From contig CM040741.1 of assembly GCA_022829145.1 (NCBI GenBank), forward strand, positions 38,548,534-38,612,533: a stretch of DNA of 64,000 nucleotides, in the 5' to 3' direction. Made by a program: the position numbers and the translations under genes. Under the pieces are notes generated by a model. That model saw only the letters and a program-made list of their open reading frames with translations, was not told the DNA's origin and made no database searches. The stretch is from Albula goreensis. Its lineage: Eukaryota; Chordata; Actinopteri; Albuliformes; Albulidae. Positions 24,581 through 38,380 of the stretch are shown piece after piece; position 1 is the stretch's first letter, and each line of letters starts with the position of its first letter.

Positions 24581-26858
24581 GGGGTGGGGGGGATAGAGGG
24601 GACTGACAGAACGGTGAGTGAAATATTGTCTACACTTTGGACAACACAACATTTACACACTCCTCTTCACACGCTATCTACTTTTACAAAATGAAAACCA
24701 TGCTAACAGCAAAATAGGGCCTACAGTGAATATTCATTGTAGAGATGTTGTCCTTTTAACTTAAGCTTTTGCTATGCATAGGAGAACTTTTCACACTTGA
24801 AAAGTTCTCATTCCAAACATCTTCAGTACTTCCCTTTACAAAATCCATTAAGATATCAGTATTTACAAGGCCCCTTAGTTTTGAAAATCTGTCTAGACTG
24901 TTCAAGTAAGTGGAATAGAGGTCATGGCAAAGTACAGTTTGTGACAAAGTTAATGGCAGCATTTTAGACAACAAGAAAGACCTGCTCCTAAAAAAGAGGT
25001 TTCTCTGGACACTACTCATGTCACACAGCTGCTACAGCAGAATCTCTCTGACTGAAAATCAATTTGAGATCTCAGGTCAATCCTTGATGGAGATGTAGAG
25101 AGCACTGAACTGGACCTTTTCATTGTGTTCCATTTTTTTCGCGAGCAGCAGAGTCTTAGCAATATGGGAATACATAAACCAATATACAAAGTGCATGGTT
25201 GTATAGACAGTTGCAAATGCATTAAACTGCACACTGATTTGCAACATGCAGACATTCATTATTTTAATATTTCAGGCTTCCTAGATTTACGTTGCACCCA
25301 ACAGTGACACACAAATTAATTCTGTCTTTTTCTATGGTAAGAAGAGTACTTTCACATGTAACCTTTTCATTATACTGTAATGGCATTAAAAATGTATCCA
25401 TTACCCCTTAGGAATGTATGGGAATCTTAGATGTTTCTGCTGCTATCTTAATAAAAACCATCCCTTATGTCAGCACTTTAAATAAAAACCTTGTACAATA
25501 ATAAATGCACATAGACGTATGGTTTAGTGTCTGTTATGTCTTATCGATCCAGATTTTAGTACCCAAATTGAAAGATTTCTTATACATACTCCCATTCCTC
25601 CAGTTGGTGGAAATATGTGCAAAATAAAAAATACCAGAGACAAAACATATTACCGGTTCCAGCATTGAGTCATTAAGCAAGAAAAATGATACAAATGTGT
25701 CATTTTGGTATCCTCTTTTTACCAGCGTTTTTTTTTTTTGTTTTATTTCTTATTTGCTAGAAGTAGAACAACAAAAGAAAATCCACAGCGGGAGAAAATG
25801 AGCCTATGAATCTTTAGTGGTGCAATTCCCCCATGTATCAAAGTTTTATTTTCTGCTTGTTTCTTGTTTATTTCTGGGCTCGTTTTTTTTGGGCTGGCTG
25901 CTCAATTTCCAGTGCCACTCTTAAACCACTTCTCTCGAGGCCTGCCAGTGGAAGCCTGCAGCACAAGGCAATGTCATCAAAGGCTTTAAGCCTGAAGGAA
26001 CGTCAGCGAATCCTATAACAATTTTCCTCAAATAAAAAAAAGATACATCTCTTAAAAAAGTGGTGGACTCGCTTACATCCAGCATATAGTAAAGGCAAAA
26101 CAAACAAAAAAAGAAATGTGGTTCTTTTAACCGAGAAAGTGCAATACAAGCACTCTTAAATGCAGTTGTTTGGTTTCCATTGCATTGGACTAGCATATGG
26201 TGCATGTCCAATGTAGATGGAATATATATCAGAATGCATTCACTTCATTGCTAAAGAAGACACATTAGAAATTACATTACTTTATATATGCATATAAATC
26301 ACACAATGGTCAGTGTAAAGCAACTGAATTGTGATTTAGTGCTACTATGACAGAATATGATGTGTTTTCCCTCCTTTGGCATGCAATAGTTCTTTATTTT
26401 CTTTTGTGTTCTATTATCAATTCAGTAGCAGCCTAAGGCAGTAGGAAAATTGTATTGATTAAGATGTTAAGATGTTGGTTGTAGTGATATGATATAGAGG
26501 CACAGAAAGATTGTCAGATGAGAAACCAGGGGTAACTGTAGCTTCTGTCAGTTTACTGTGTCAGCAAATTATTTGCTCATCAAATATAATATTTCCTGTT
26601 GCAAACAAACTGAAAGAGTATTTTATGCTCTGAGGAACATAGCATGCACTGAGCATGCAAATTATGGGTCTGCTGAGGGACTTATAATATCGGTTTGTCG
26701 ATATCAAGATAAATATTTCTTGGTCTGTAGCTAGTTGTTTGTGGTTGATAAATAGCCCTGTTTTAATTACTTACAGGGATGCAATTACTGGCTGCTCTAT
26801 AAACAGACGTACTGTTTATTTTATCCTTCTGGATATACAGAGATGTGTTTGTTTGTGG
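24581..26858. other. Noncoding DNA without recognised features
   Basis: AT-rich unique-looking sequence with no gene, RNA or named repeat. Frames are at most 96 codons. Confidence 0.5.
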
Positions 26859-26872
26859 GTGTGTGTGTGTGT

Positions 26873-26944
<72 letters not shown>
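26859..26944 (+). repeat. (TG)n microsatellite, about 86 bp
   Basis: TG dinucleotides with one interruption (GTGGTG near 26872). It lies only about 20 bp before the left edge of repeat copy B. The plus-strand Val/Cys-repeat frame across it is an artefact. Confidence 0.95.
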
Positions 26945-26945
<1 letters not shown>

Positions 26946-26963
26946 ATATGTTTGTGCAAAACA

Positions 26964-27346
26964 GATTTCAGGGGAATGAACCTTCAGACAACATGAATGC
27001 GTTTGGAAGGAGTTTATTATGATGTGTCAAGTTGTATATCAGTATAGACATTTGATCTTGGGCTTGGATTCCGGGGGACCACATCATGCCTCATGGTATT
27101 TTGGGTGAGGTGAGCCCCCCACTTGACCGTTAGAAGAGAGGGTGAAATACAGAAGAAAGGGAAGCAGACATTGAGGTGGAGATGGGGAGGGGAGGGATGA
27201 TGAAAGCAGAAAGCATGATGGGAGAGAAGGTACGTGGCAAATTAAAACCAGTGTGGACAACTGGATTGGACGAATAGAGGTATTTGAGAGAAGGCTTGTC
27301 TGAAAATGATCTCTCCCGAACTTTGTTTTAACAAACTCTTATAAAT
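26964..27346. repeat. Dispersed repeat, copy B (family unrecognised)
   Basis: Partner of 20318-20697 in the same orientation, about 6.65 kb downstream, with many substitutions and small indels. The 5' edge abuts a (TG)n microsatellite, which may have grown from the insertion or a nearby seed. No coding content. Confidence 0.85.
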
Positions 27347-29389
27347 TTTCACAACATCTCTGTCATCCTTTCTAATACGTTGCATAATGCATATGAAATT
27401 GTGATTGCTCCTGTTGCTTCAGATATGGCAATCATCTACAGATTAGTTGATTATATCAGTGTGTTGTGATCTTTAAATGAACACAACGCAGTTATGTCCA
27501 CCCTGCTCACTGCTGTAGCTTGTTTATTGCTCCTATGAGAATCCTGTTTATGTAGCATAATGCACTTTATCTCCATAAGAGTGACGACATGCCAGAACAG
27601 TGCAGAAAAAAATATACAATAACAATAGCAATATACAAAAACAAAATGTGTTAACATTTAACACTATGTTTAATGCATGTATGCGTATTTGTCCTGTAAT
27701 TACTTAGGAACACATGTCTAGCTACATGCATTTTACAAAGGTACTTAAATAGCATCAAACTTGGCAGCTTCTTTTACTGTGTTCATTGATTTTCTCTGTC
27801 TTTACTATTTATTTACCTGTGTACAGTTCATTGAGGTCCAGGGTTTACATGTCTTTACATTCAGGGGATCCAAATGTGTAAAGAATCAATAAACTTTGTT
27901 AAAACAACCCTCTACAGTTGCATTAAATAATTACTTTTAGAAGTTATTAATTTAAAAATAAAATATGTGTTACATCCATGATGCGTCATTTTACATCAGT
28001 GATGAACCAAATGCACCTGTATAAACATATAACACAGAAAATGTATTGTTATGTAATTATAAATACTTGGTAATATTTTACAATTTCAAAGTATTTATAT
28101 GGTCATGTCTGTTATATGTTAAGTATAATCTATTCCATTAGAAATGCAGTTGGAACATTTACTAGCACTATATGATCAACAAGTGTTTTTTAGGCCAATC
28201 CTCCACTATATTTTGCATACCCTGTTTTATTATATAGTCATCTGGCTTGAATAGGGCTCTTAGGCAGTGATCTTTCACAAGAGTAAGTGCACTAAATTGG
28301 ATGACTGTTACATGGCTTACTATGATATTGTCTGTCCATTTCCATAGCTTTCATCCACACAGTTATAACAGTGACTCACGGATATGTGAATGTCACTAAG
28401 GATATCTTCCACCATGGCACATATCTCTGGAATCCTTTATTGGAACAGAAATTGAAGTGTGGGAGTAATTCATTTTACAAAGTTCTGATACAAGCTAAGC
28501 ACAGATTCAATCTCTTTGCATTTCACTATGTCATTAACTCTGATTAAAAAAATAAATGGTACTTATTTCATACATATTACATCATTCATGCATGCTATGG
28601 CATTATTAAAGAAATAAATGTGTAGGAATAAGACAAAGTAAAAAATCACCAAATGACCTAAACTCATCATTCAAAATCAACAACAAATGTATACTATAGT
28701 CATATTAAACATGAACAGCAATTTTTAAAGGAATAATATTTTGTAAAGACATGGCACAGACAGACACTAAGAAAAACTAGCCTCAAATAAGGAGTTATGC
28801 TCCAGGTCTGTAAGATAAAGGATAAAGGTTTGCAGAACAGTGTTGAGAGACAGTTCTTTTCATGTGCAACAGTAGTTATCAGATTGTTTCGTTTTGACTG
28901 GGAGCAAAGTGCTTTGCCAGTGAGTTCAAATGCAGTGTAAGTGTGTGTGTCACTGAAGCGTTAGGTCTGGAAATCATCACTGTTGTCCAATGTTTCAAGG
29001 AAATGTGAACTTCAAAGGCCCAAAAAGCCACCCCTGTCATTTCTAACAATGTCTGTAAGACACATCACCATGAAAGCTAAATCCGTTATATGCTTCTTCA
29101 GCAGAGCTCTTTCAAAAGCAGGGGAGATGCAGACCATGCAAATACTATTGCACGGAAATCAAAGAATATGTGTTGCAGGATGTATTTTTCTCCCTTCTAT
29201 CATTTCATTATGACTTGTTTGAACAGAAATAATCCCAGAATTTGCTTGAACAATCCAAGTTAAGATATTGCAGAGCTATTCAGTGCGATGCATGAGGCTA
29301 AAAGTCTCGTTGATCATAAAATAAACAAGCAAACAAACACCAGGAGACGAGCAATGATATTACAGTCTATTGCTTCATGTCAAATAATA
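27347..29389. other. Noncoding AT-rich DNA
   Basis: No feature recognised. Frames are at most 76 codons. Confidence 0.5.
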
Positions 29390-30340
29390 TTTCGCATTTA
29401 AAAAGATTTAGAGGACAGGATGCACCCTTGTTTGTGAGCTGGAAATGACAAACTGCAAAATACACTTCACGGGAATCCTCTGTTTAATATCAGTAAGTCA
29501 CCTTGATCTGTTTTGCCTCCCAGGACTGAGAAATTGTGGAAAAAGAGTGGAGTGCAAAGTGAGCCAGCGGAGCCTGAGATTGGATTGATCCTACAACATC
29601 TCCCATGTACAGCAGTGTCCTCGCAGACTCGAACCCGCCGAGAGGTCAGACCGCTTGAGCGCGCCCAGATACCTGGCTAATAGAGCTGATCGATCAACAG
29701 CAGGCGGAACTAATCGGCCTCTCCCGTCACTCTCTCCCCCTCCGCCGCCGCCACCCCCCCCAAACGAACAATAGGCTTCACGCTGGAGAGGCGCGAGACC
29801 TAGCAATAAGGCTTGGGCAGGAGTAGGAACCTATTCCCTCCTATCTTCCTCTGCTTTTCTGTCTCTCCCTCCCTTTCCACCTTCTCCCCCATGAGGAACA
29901 CCTCTCTTTCTCTCACCCACCATCCTGCTCTCTTTCTTAGTCCCTCTGTCATTCTCCTTCCCTTTCTCTTTCTCTTTCTCTCTCTCTATCCCATCACACA
30001 TACACTCTCTTTACCACACATCCACATCATGTGTGTTTGGTTTGATGACTCCATATTAACAGGTTCACACAGTAAACTTTGCCAGAACGAGGACACAGCA
30101 TTCTGGGGCTCTCATTAAAGAATGTCAGATATTCATCAGGGAATTCTATCGCGCTCATGAAGATTCTGATAATGAACAGGCCTTGATAGCCTCTTGACAC
30201 AGTGCAGGGTGACAGTTAAATGTTATAATTAGTGTGAACACCATAATGGTGTCCTTTCAACATTATTTTGTAAAGGAAACCAGGAGGCTCGTTTTAAGGC
30301 AGACATCTTGTCTGGATATATACAGCATAGCCAAAAATTG
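29390..30340. promoter_or_regulatory. Candidate regulatory island with CpG-rich core
   Basis: A core at about 29620-29810 is the most CpG-dense part of the window (CGCAGACTCGAACCCGCCG, CCGCCGCCGCC). It is followed by a CT-rich stretch (29830-30000). A second patch at 30116-30330 has complex texture with a CATTAAAG core. The GC-rich minus-strand frame 29591-29806 has a poly-Gly run from the GCC repeat and is not credible as a protein. It could be a CpG-island promoter of a noncoding transcript or an enhancer. The sequence cannot decide. Confidence 0.3.
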
Positions 30341-32750
30341 CATCTTTGTGAGGGATACAGCAGACACAGTCTTAGCAGCATGTGCCCCAACTCAAAATAT
30401 GCTACAGACGGATAACACACTCCTGTAACAGTGAAAACATCACCTACAGATAGTCATATATAAACACTCTCAGGCACATTTGTATGTCTGTATGGATCCA
30501 TTACTTCTGCATTATGGTCAGACTCATAGTTTGTGAGTGACTGGCAGGATCTGTAATGAACAGTGTCGGTATGTGCTCTGTGTGGACGTTACTGCCTGAG
30601 ACCCACGGCCGGCAGTCCCCGTCATGGCAGCCATCATCAAGCCGTTCAGACTGCAAGGTCAGGAGATGTTAATTATCATGGCCATTCAATAAAACGCCAG
30701 AGGCAAAGCAAAGGCGCTATTTATAGCTTGTATTTAGATGCCTTCTTCCTCCTCCCTACCACAAATTTATTCTGTCCTTCCTCCATCTCCCACCTCTCCC
30801 TAACCAACTCTCTCCTACCATTCATTTAAGGAGTTCCTTGTTAAAGTTTTAAGTCATAAAGTGATCTCTTCTTATTAATAAAATAAAAACTTCTTCAGTT
30901 CTCTGCGACATTTTCGCATAACATTAACATAACAGTTTCACCATTTACCTTGTTTGCTGTCAGAGCCATAATTATCAAATATATGAGCACCACAGCTCTG
31001 GATATATTAAAGACATTGGGGAAAACAGAACAAAAATAGCCTGTAAAAGTACTATTTTCATTGTTAATTTGTACAAACTCCTTGTACTATTGATCACTGA
31101 ATCAAGGTAAGCACTTTGTCATGCTCCTATCCGCTGACCACCCAATCGATACTGCACACTCCATGGGATAAAGATATCCTTAGCTATCATGTCCAAGTTG
31201 TTGAAATAGCTCTCTGCGAGGGAACATTTTCATAGTGTTTGTGTGCTAAACAAAAATGGCTAAGGCAATAAAAGCATAACTATGATGTTTTTTTTATTTT
31301 TCAAACTTCAAAATTGTTAATATAAACTTAAATGTAACACATATACAGCTTACTCCATTGTATAACTTTATTGTGTGTTTCCAAAGCTTTGGTATTGAGA
31401 CATTGCAAATATACTCTTTGAACAATTCTATCGCTGCCTGTTGTTATCAGCTGTTAAGCAAAGTTAGCAATAACATAATGTTATTTCTAACATGCGTTTT
31501 TGTGTAGACAGTGCCCTGGTAACAAGCTTGCAGTGGTTGCACTTGCAAATTGTCTGCTAGCGGGCTGCTTTCGCTCAATTTTGGACAATCCTGACGAACA
31601 GAAAACCAAGCAGATGGCCCCTAGAAAGTGACTTCATGCATGCTTGCTGGGGAGTGTGTATAGGTCCCACAGCTATCAATGATGTACAAGAGGACAATGA
31701 GAAGGAATATGAAAGATATGAAACCAGTTTTCTTTTACGTCTCCATTTTGTTTATTCCCATCTCTTTCGTTTCCCCAGAGTGTTTGTGTAAGCATTAAGA
31801 AACTGTCAGTTTCTGACAGTTTCATGTTCTGTGACTTACATTGATTATATGATGGCTTTTCACATTAGTTCTTAGTAATTCTATTATGTATGTTACCTAT
31901 TCGCACTCTGCAAGGTATTTTATTCTCATGCACCAAAAATGATTTTTACATGTCAGTTCAGCATTTTTATTTTGATTCCCTGTGATTTTTCTGGTGTTCT
32001 TCTTAATAAGGTTCTTCAGCTTCATTCAGGCATCACATGTTCCATTACATCGTTGTACTTTTATGCAATGTGTAAGCAATCACAGTTCAGAAATATGGCT
32101 TCTGAGTGAATAATCCACTCCAGAAGAGTGTACTTATTCAACAGTAGGTACTCAAACATTCAAGTTTCTCTTCAGATAAGTGAGGAGGAGGGTGCTAGCT
32201 CATTACACATAAGGCTCTTTTTCATGTCTTTATCTACATGAATATTTTGCTCTTTGAATACACTGGCTGCTCAGAGTGAATAATATACTAAGATCATATA
32301 ACATTATCATCACATATCAACAATTTGTGTTGTGAAAGTGCCCAGATAGCTCATATACATGTTGAATGCTTTTTATCAGTTTGGAACTTAAAATGTTAAG
32401 TAATGATAAAAATATGAATAGGCTGAAAAGTTATTTTAAAAAGTTTACTTTAAAAAAGCAGGCTTAATGTTCAACAAGTTGAGGGAACAATCTAAATCTG
32501 TTGCACATCAGAGCCAGGTAAGGAAGAACTCTGGGACTTTCAATTCATTCAAGACCTTAATGATTGGAATAGAAGCTGAGAAGCTTTTAACTGTAGTCCA
32601 GTTACTTTATAGGCAATGAAATTGAGTCAGACTATTGGATGATTAGGCAGGAAGAACCAAATGGCTGAATCAAAGAGCCTCTTCTGCAAACTAAATTGGT
32701 AGAAATTAATAAACAACAAAAATATCAAACTGTCTGCGGTGGATACACAC
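30341..32750. other. Noncoding DNA; one perfect small hairpin
   Basis: No gene seen. A perfect 11-bp inverted repeat with a 3-nt loop lies at 31799-31823 (GAAACTGTCAG, TTT, CTGACAGTTTC). The rest is AT-rich and unremarkable. Confidence 0.5.
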
Positions 32751-32939
32751 AAATAAAAAAATAAATAAAATAAAAAAACAGTCTGGAAGCACAGGTGGTG
32801 TGATAATTAAGCAAAATTAGGGACACACTAACTTCATAATGATCAAAAGAGGGTTTTTGTCTATGGTGGATTTGGAATTTCAAAAAACATAAATAAATAA
32901 ATAAATAAATAAATAATAAATCAATCAATCAATAAATAA
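32751..32939 (+). repeat. AAAT/AATC low-complexity tracts
   Basis: A-rich AAATA tract at 32751-32779, then (AAAT)n running into (AATC)n at 32889-32939, with unique sequence between. Confidence 0.9.
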
Positions 32940-34597
32940 GAAACAATAGGCACCTACATTGAATATATCCTATGCATATCATGGGCTAGTAATGTCTTGC
33001 ACATTAACAGTCTGCTGATGGGCTATTCTAATTTGAGTCAGGCTTATGCAAATTTGATTGAAGTGCTTTTGCACCTGCTGTCACACAAAATCCCATGCAT
33101 TCTCATTTCTGGCTATTATGCAGAAAATGTCATGTATTTTGCAGTGCAACAATTATTTGTATTTGACCTTTGTTCTGGTTTATATGTGATACATCTCTGA
33201 GCCATTATTTAAATCATAAAAAAGAGGTATTGTTGATAAGCCAATAATCATTTTTATCTCAAAAGTGAATATTATATTATTGTTAAAAACAATGTCAGGT
33301 GTCATGTGTAGCTTGCATATATGTGCAGTGACAATGATCAGCTTTTTCTGAATAAATATACCATTTCAGATATTTACTATTTCTCTGCAACCAAATGTAT
33401 CTGATTTGTATGAAGTTTACTTAATACGGTCCTGTCTGAGGGCAAGCACAGGCTATGCCAGGCACATTCTGAAAAATTTAAATACTTTTTATCTCACCAC
33501 CTAGTAGCATTTATCTACTGCCTTCATTTTAATTAATAAAAAAAAAAACAGAAACTTTTGATCTGATCTGGTTTTGATGGCTGGTGGCGTGTCTGGATGG
33601 TCAACCATGTACATCAAACATTGTGTAGTTTCATGATAAATTCCTTGCAGAAAGTGAGAGAGACAGCGAAGATTAGTGAACTGACAAGAATATGGGCATC
33701 AGCAGAAGAATCAGACGCAGACAAGTCTTTTGTTATGTTTCATTGTTGGAGACGTAACTCATTCTCATTCCAATGCACCTGCATTTTTCATCCGTTTCAT
33801 TCAACATTCCATTTTCAAAATGTGGAAATTTGTAACTGCTTTACATTTTTAGGTTGATTTTGGAAGCCTCATTAGACAGTATACCAGCTGTCTATCTACA
33901 CGTAACTATATAGGACTAATTGGCACCCCTGTCAAAAATGTTAAGTTCTTCGCTTAAATTATGCGCAGACCATCACTTCAAAGGCACTAGGTATTGAAGA
34001 AGAGATGCCGTTTCATCTATTCAGGCAGGAAGAAACTCCTCATCTAGGCTTAGCCCTTTATAATGAACTAATGACAGTGTTGAGCGCACCAGGTACAGTA
34101 ACTGAGATAGTGTGAAGGCTAAGACCTTCTCTATCACAATCATGCTTTTGCTCACATATATATATACACCTGTCCCTCTCTCAGGTACCATAGAGCACCT
34201 GGATTAGGCTGACCTTACTCTGGCTGATCTTACAGCCATACACTTACCTGCATCCCTGTACCTTCCTCACTTCAAGTCTATTTTTAGAGGCTGACTGTCC
34301 CCCTTGATTGCGGTGGTGATCCTGTATCAGAAGGAAGGTCAGTGCTCTGAGTGTGAATGCACCTTTCACCACTGGGTCTGGTTCCACGCTCTTCATATGT
34401 ACTATATTGTACCTAATTTGCTAACACTTACCACTAGGATGTGGAACTCTTGAAGGTGGATCCATTTTACTTTTGGTCAGTCTTTGAGAGTAAATGGTGA
34501 ATATCAGCAATGTAAAGAATCATAACTCAACTTAAGGAACCATAAATGCATTATCTCTCCAGAGAACAGAAATTCACCTTGGGCCATATTTTACAGT
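32940..34597. other. Noncoding DNA without recognised features
   Basis: AT-rich, with no named repeat or gene. A patch at 34170-34400 is less AT-rich but unrecognised. Confidence 0.5.
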
Positions 34598-34875
34598 GTT
34601 ACGTCTCCTGTCTGTACAGAAAAACAGGAATTTCACAAATGGAAAATCTCATTACATTCACCTGGAAAAATGTGCTCGAAACATGATTTTTGAGCACTTT
34701 ATGTGTGAGATGAAGATCTCACATAAAACTTCACAGATTTGTATAGGATCACATGCAGTTTCATTGTATCGCATGTTGGATTTTGCTTCTACATTGTCAC
34801 ATTTATTTCACATGAGGTCACCTGTTCACATGTGTGCTTTTACGTTATCATGTTTTTTTTACATGTTGGCACATT
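34598..34875. repeat. CACATG/CATGTG-rich segment with hairpin
   Basis: CACATG, ACATG or CATGTG motifs recur through the segment. At 34698-34727, TTTATGTG(TG)AGAT pairs with ATCTCACATAAA around a GAAG loop. It may be a remnant of a palindrome-rich repeat. No family is assigned. Confidence 0.35.
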
Positions 34876-37800
34876 AAAACATTGACTTCATGTATTGCAT
34901 TTGGATAAATATGAGAAATCAATGTGATTTTTAAATCCCATATAGGATAAACCGTGCAATCTGCCTGAATGTAGCTGGATGTGGCTGTCAGTTATTTTTC
35001 GCCTTTGGGCCCGAGGTGTTTTGCTTCTTTGGCCGTATACCTTCTGGGGATGCGCTTTACTCCTATATGCTGGTTCTGCTGTGGTATAATAGACCTGTTG
35101 GTCAGACTGAGTCTCCACTTTGAACAGTACCTGTTTGAGTTAGCTCTGTTTGTCAGATGAAATGTACCGGACTCCAGCAGAACTTTCCTTGCTCTTACTG
35201 CTAGCCCCTGGCTGCCTCGTAAGCATTACGCTCCAGGGGGTTCTCGATCCCCTGTGAGTCTCCGCACGCTCGATCGTCTCTGTGCTGCATCGTCTCATGC
35301 CTCTAGAGCATTGCGCTCCAAGGCATTCCTGTCCTTAAGACTCTGTTTATTGCGAAAGCCTATAGCTGCAGTACCTTGTAATGTGTGCACGCCATTCAGG
35401 GAACCAGCCCCCAAGAACCCATTCATTGTCTAAATCATTCATCACTGACCTTAGCTACTGCCTCACTAAACTTTAGAGCCTGTTTGGTTTTTTCCACAAT
35501 GAAAAGCGAAACATGTTCTCTGTGACTCATTCAAGGATTGACTGACCTTGTGTTTGAATTGAAGTTTGAATGTGATGATTTTTTTTCATATTCATATGTT
35601 TTAGTGTTATACCAAATATTTCTGCTGCATTTGTAGTAGTATGTACTTATGTTCATTTGTTTGCATGTGAAATCAAGTATGCCTTAGCCATTGGCACATG
35701 TGTGTTTGGTTTCTTTATGAAAGGCCTTTAATTTCAGAGACCATTCAAGCCTTTCTGTTGAGAACGATTTTTTAAGGTGCCATTTTCTTATTTTTTTCTA
35801 ATTCATATATTTTATCGTCTTTTTACTTAAAACATTTTCTCAGCTGATGTGACAAAATAATTATCAGAGCCAAGACAGGGAGTGTGTTTTTTGTGCTGGG
35901 GTTCTGTGAACTACAAGTAAACACTATGTCTACGTGTATGACAACAGGTACAAGTTCGTGTATTTATATTTCTGTCCATTTTTTGTTGTTTCTGTTTGTT
36001 AGATTCACCCTGAAACATGGTGATATTTATGCTCCAGCAACCAACACATGGTGCTGCCTTCTTTAAGAATTAGTTTGAGTGTGACCTTATTCACCCTGGT
36101 GGCTGGACTGCATTGCATTCTGGACACACCTTTATTTTACAAAGCAGTCCTTGTTCACCTGCAGCTGATAGTTCTTTTGTATTTCTCTTCTGTCTCTTGT
36201 GGTTACTGTGGCTCAGAGTTTAATCTCATTCCAAGCTACTGAAACTCTTTCAGCTGCAATACTGAGTGATGTCAGTGTCTATGCCTTGAATTTTGTGAGG
36301 TGCATTTGCAAGGCCTGGTGAAGGGAGAGATATTAACGACCTCCAAAATAAGTATCAAAGAGAGATTACTTTCCTTCTCCTCTCAGAAGAGGAAGTGGAG
36401 AAATGAACACAGACTCACACAGTCTGCCTAATGATATTCAAGCATATAAATTGCTGGAACCTATATTACAGACAGCTCTCTGTGAGACGAACCCAGGGCT
36501 CTATTGCTTTTGAAAGGGAAATGAAAGGAACACCATAAAGTCCTTCAAAGCCTGAGGAATACAAAAAGACACCTAAATATTGCTGAGCATAAACGTCTTC
36601 ATGTGGTGCATATGAACCTATTTCCTGTCCAATATCCTGTTTATGACCATTTGTATGACGAAGAATGTGTTTTTTTTCCTGATGTACTATTAGGTTTCAG
36701 GCTGAACAGAGAAGATCTGGGAGAATAAAATGTCCAACTAAGCTTTACAAAATGAGATCAGATAGGAGACTGCGAGCTTAATGTTTAATGTTTAAAGTGC
36801 TTTAATACTGCCAGAGTGCTGAGATAAAAATGTATGAATTCTTCATTCATCTGCAAGGAATTAAGTCATATCTTTGCTATATCACTTCTACATTATATTA
36901 AAAATGTCCATCACAATGAATGTCATGACATGCAGATTATATTAACTGGGCATATGTATGTCTGAATTAAATGTTAATGGGCATTGCAAAAATGGCCTTG
37001 ATGTTATGCAAATCACATTTCCCTTCAGTCTAATGAGTATATAACAAATAAATCAATGTAATATATTCCCTTATTGATCATGTCAGTAGAAGTCAAGCAG
37101 GACTATCACTTATCTAGTCAGAGCCAATAAGCAAGATTAAAATGTTAACGCAGAGCTCTGACGTAATCATGAAGGACCACGATATAATTGGTGGAACTGA
37201 ATATTTGGGGTTTGATTTATTAAAGGTTTATGTGTTTAAAATGATATGCAAAACTGTTGCTGCAAGCAAAAGAAAAATCTAGGTTGATCAACTTATGAGG
37301 TAAAAGAGACTTTGCGTCTTTACATTGAAAGATACACAGACTGATTTTTTTTCTGGTTGGTTTGAATAAATATGTAAACACAATAGTTGGTGACATAATG
37401 GGCGGAGGTCAAGCAAACGGATTACTTCAGCATGTGTAATGTAATTTACTAAGCCTCGAAGCCATTTTGGAAAAGATAAGTGCATGTGCATTTTCGTCCA
37501 AATTAGGAAGCAGGTATTAGCAAACATGCTATAAGATGGCAGCTGTCACTGCAGCAATAAGGCAAAGAGAACACATTTCCACTCATACATGTTTTTGAAT
37601 GTCAGAGGCAAAAATAATATGAACATATTTCTAATGGTGATGCCATTTTAGAGCCTTTGGGTGAAATACGGGATAACTTATTGTAAGTCACTAGGAGAAG
37701 CCACACCATGCCAATGATGGCCACATTTCTGGTGGGTCTGCATTTTCTGGCCTCTGGGTTATTCTAGTACACAGCAGCTACTGCTGCTGGGATCTCCCAG

Positions 37801-38323
37801 TACAGGTGTGCAGGTGCGCTGTGTCTGGTTCTTCTCCCAGATTGTGCAGAACGAGCAGTTTGGAAACACTGAGTGAAATCAACCATGCATTTTCCACAGA
37901 TCTTTTCCCGTATAGTTTTTCTTCTACCTCTGTGCCTATTACAAGATCTTGTGGCTCAGACTCCATTTTGTTCTTAGGGTGATTAATTGAACCGGCCATG
38001 GTCGAGATCCCTCATTTAAATATAGCTGTTTGCAGCTGGAGTCTTTTGCATAATGACTCTTTGCTGATAATCCACAATGAGTGAAATACTTAAGGTGCAC
38101 TCAGAAATGATCAGCACATTTTGGGAATCTTAGTATGTCAACCCTATCATCAGTGTAAATGTGAGCACTGTCCACTTGCTGTGCATTTTGTTGGCCAGCC
38201 ACACAAGCTCACGTCACGTTGCCTCAAAATCTTGAGGCCGTGGAGGTATTATAAAGTAATAACACCAACCAAATGAAGGGCTTTGGGAAAATTGCATCAT
38301 TACCCCTCTCACACAGGTGCACA

Positions 38324-38326
<3 letters not shown>
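34876..38326. other. Noncoding DNA; GC-richer patch at 34930-35420
   Basis: The 34930-35420 patch holds two related motifs about 80 bp apart (GCATTACGCTCCAGGG and GCATTGCGCTCCAAGG, near 35225 and 35310), suggesting an old transposon remnant. The remainder is AT-rich with short unrecognised frames. Confidence 0.4.
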
Positions 38327-38358
<32 letters not shown>

Positions 38359-38380
38359 ACACACACACACACACACACAC
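38327..38380 (+). repeat. Compound (CT)n(CA)n microsatellite
   Basis: Fourteen CT units are followed by an interrupted CA run. Confidence 0.95.

Noticed and set aside
26739..26996. Plus-strand Cys/Val-repeat frame
   Set aside because: Product of the (TG)n microsatellite.
29591..29806. Gly-run minus-strand frame
   Set aside because: Poly-Gly comes from a GCC/C-rich repeat. There is no domain and a CpG island explains the openness better.
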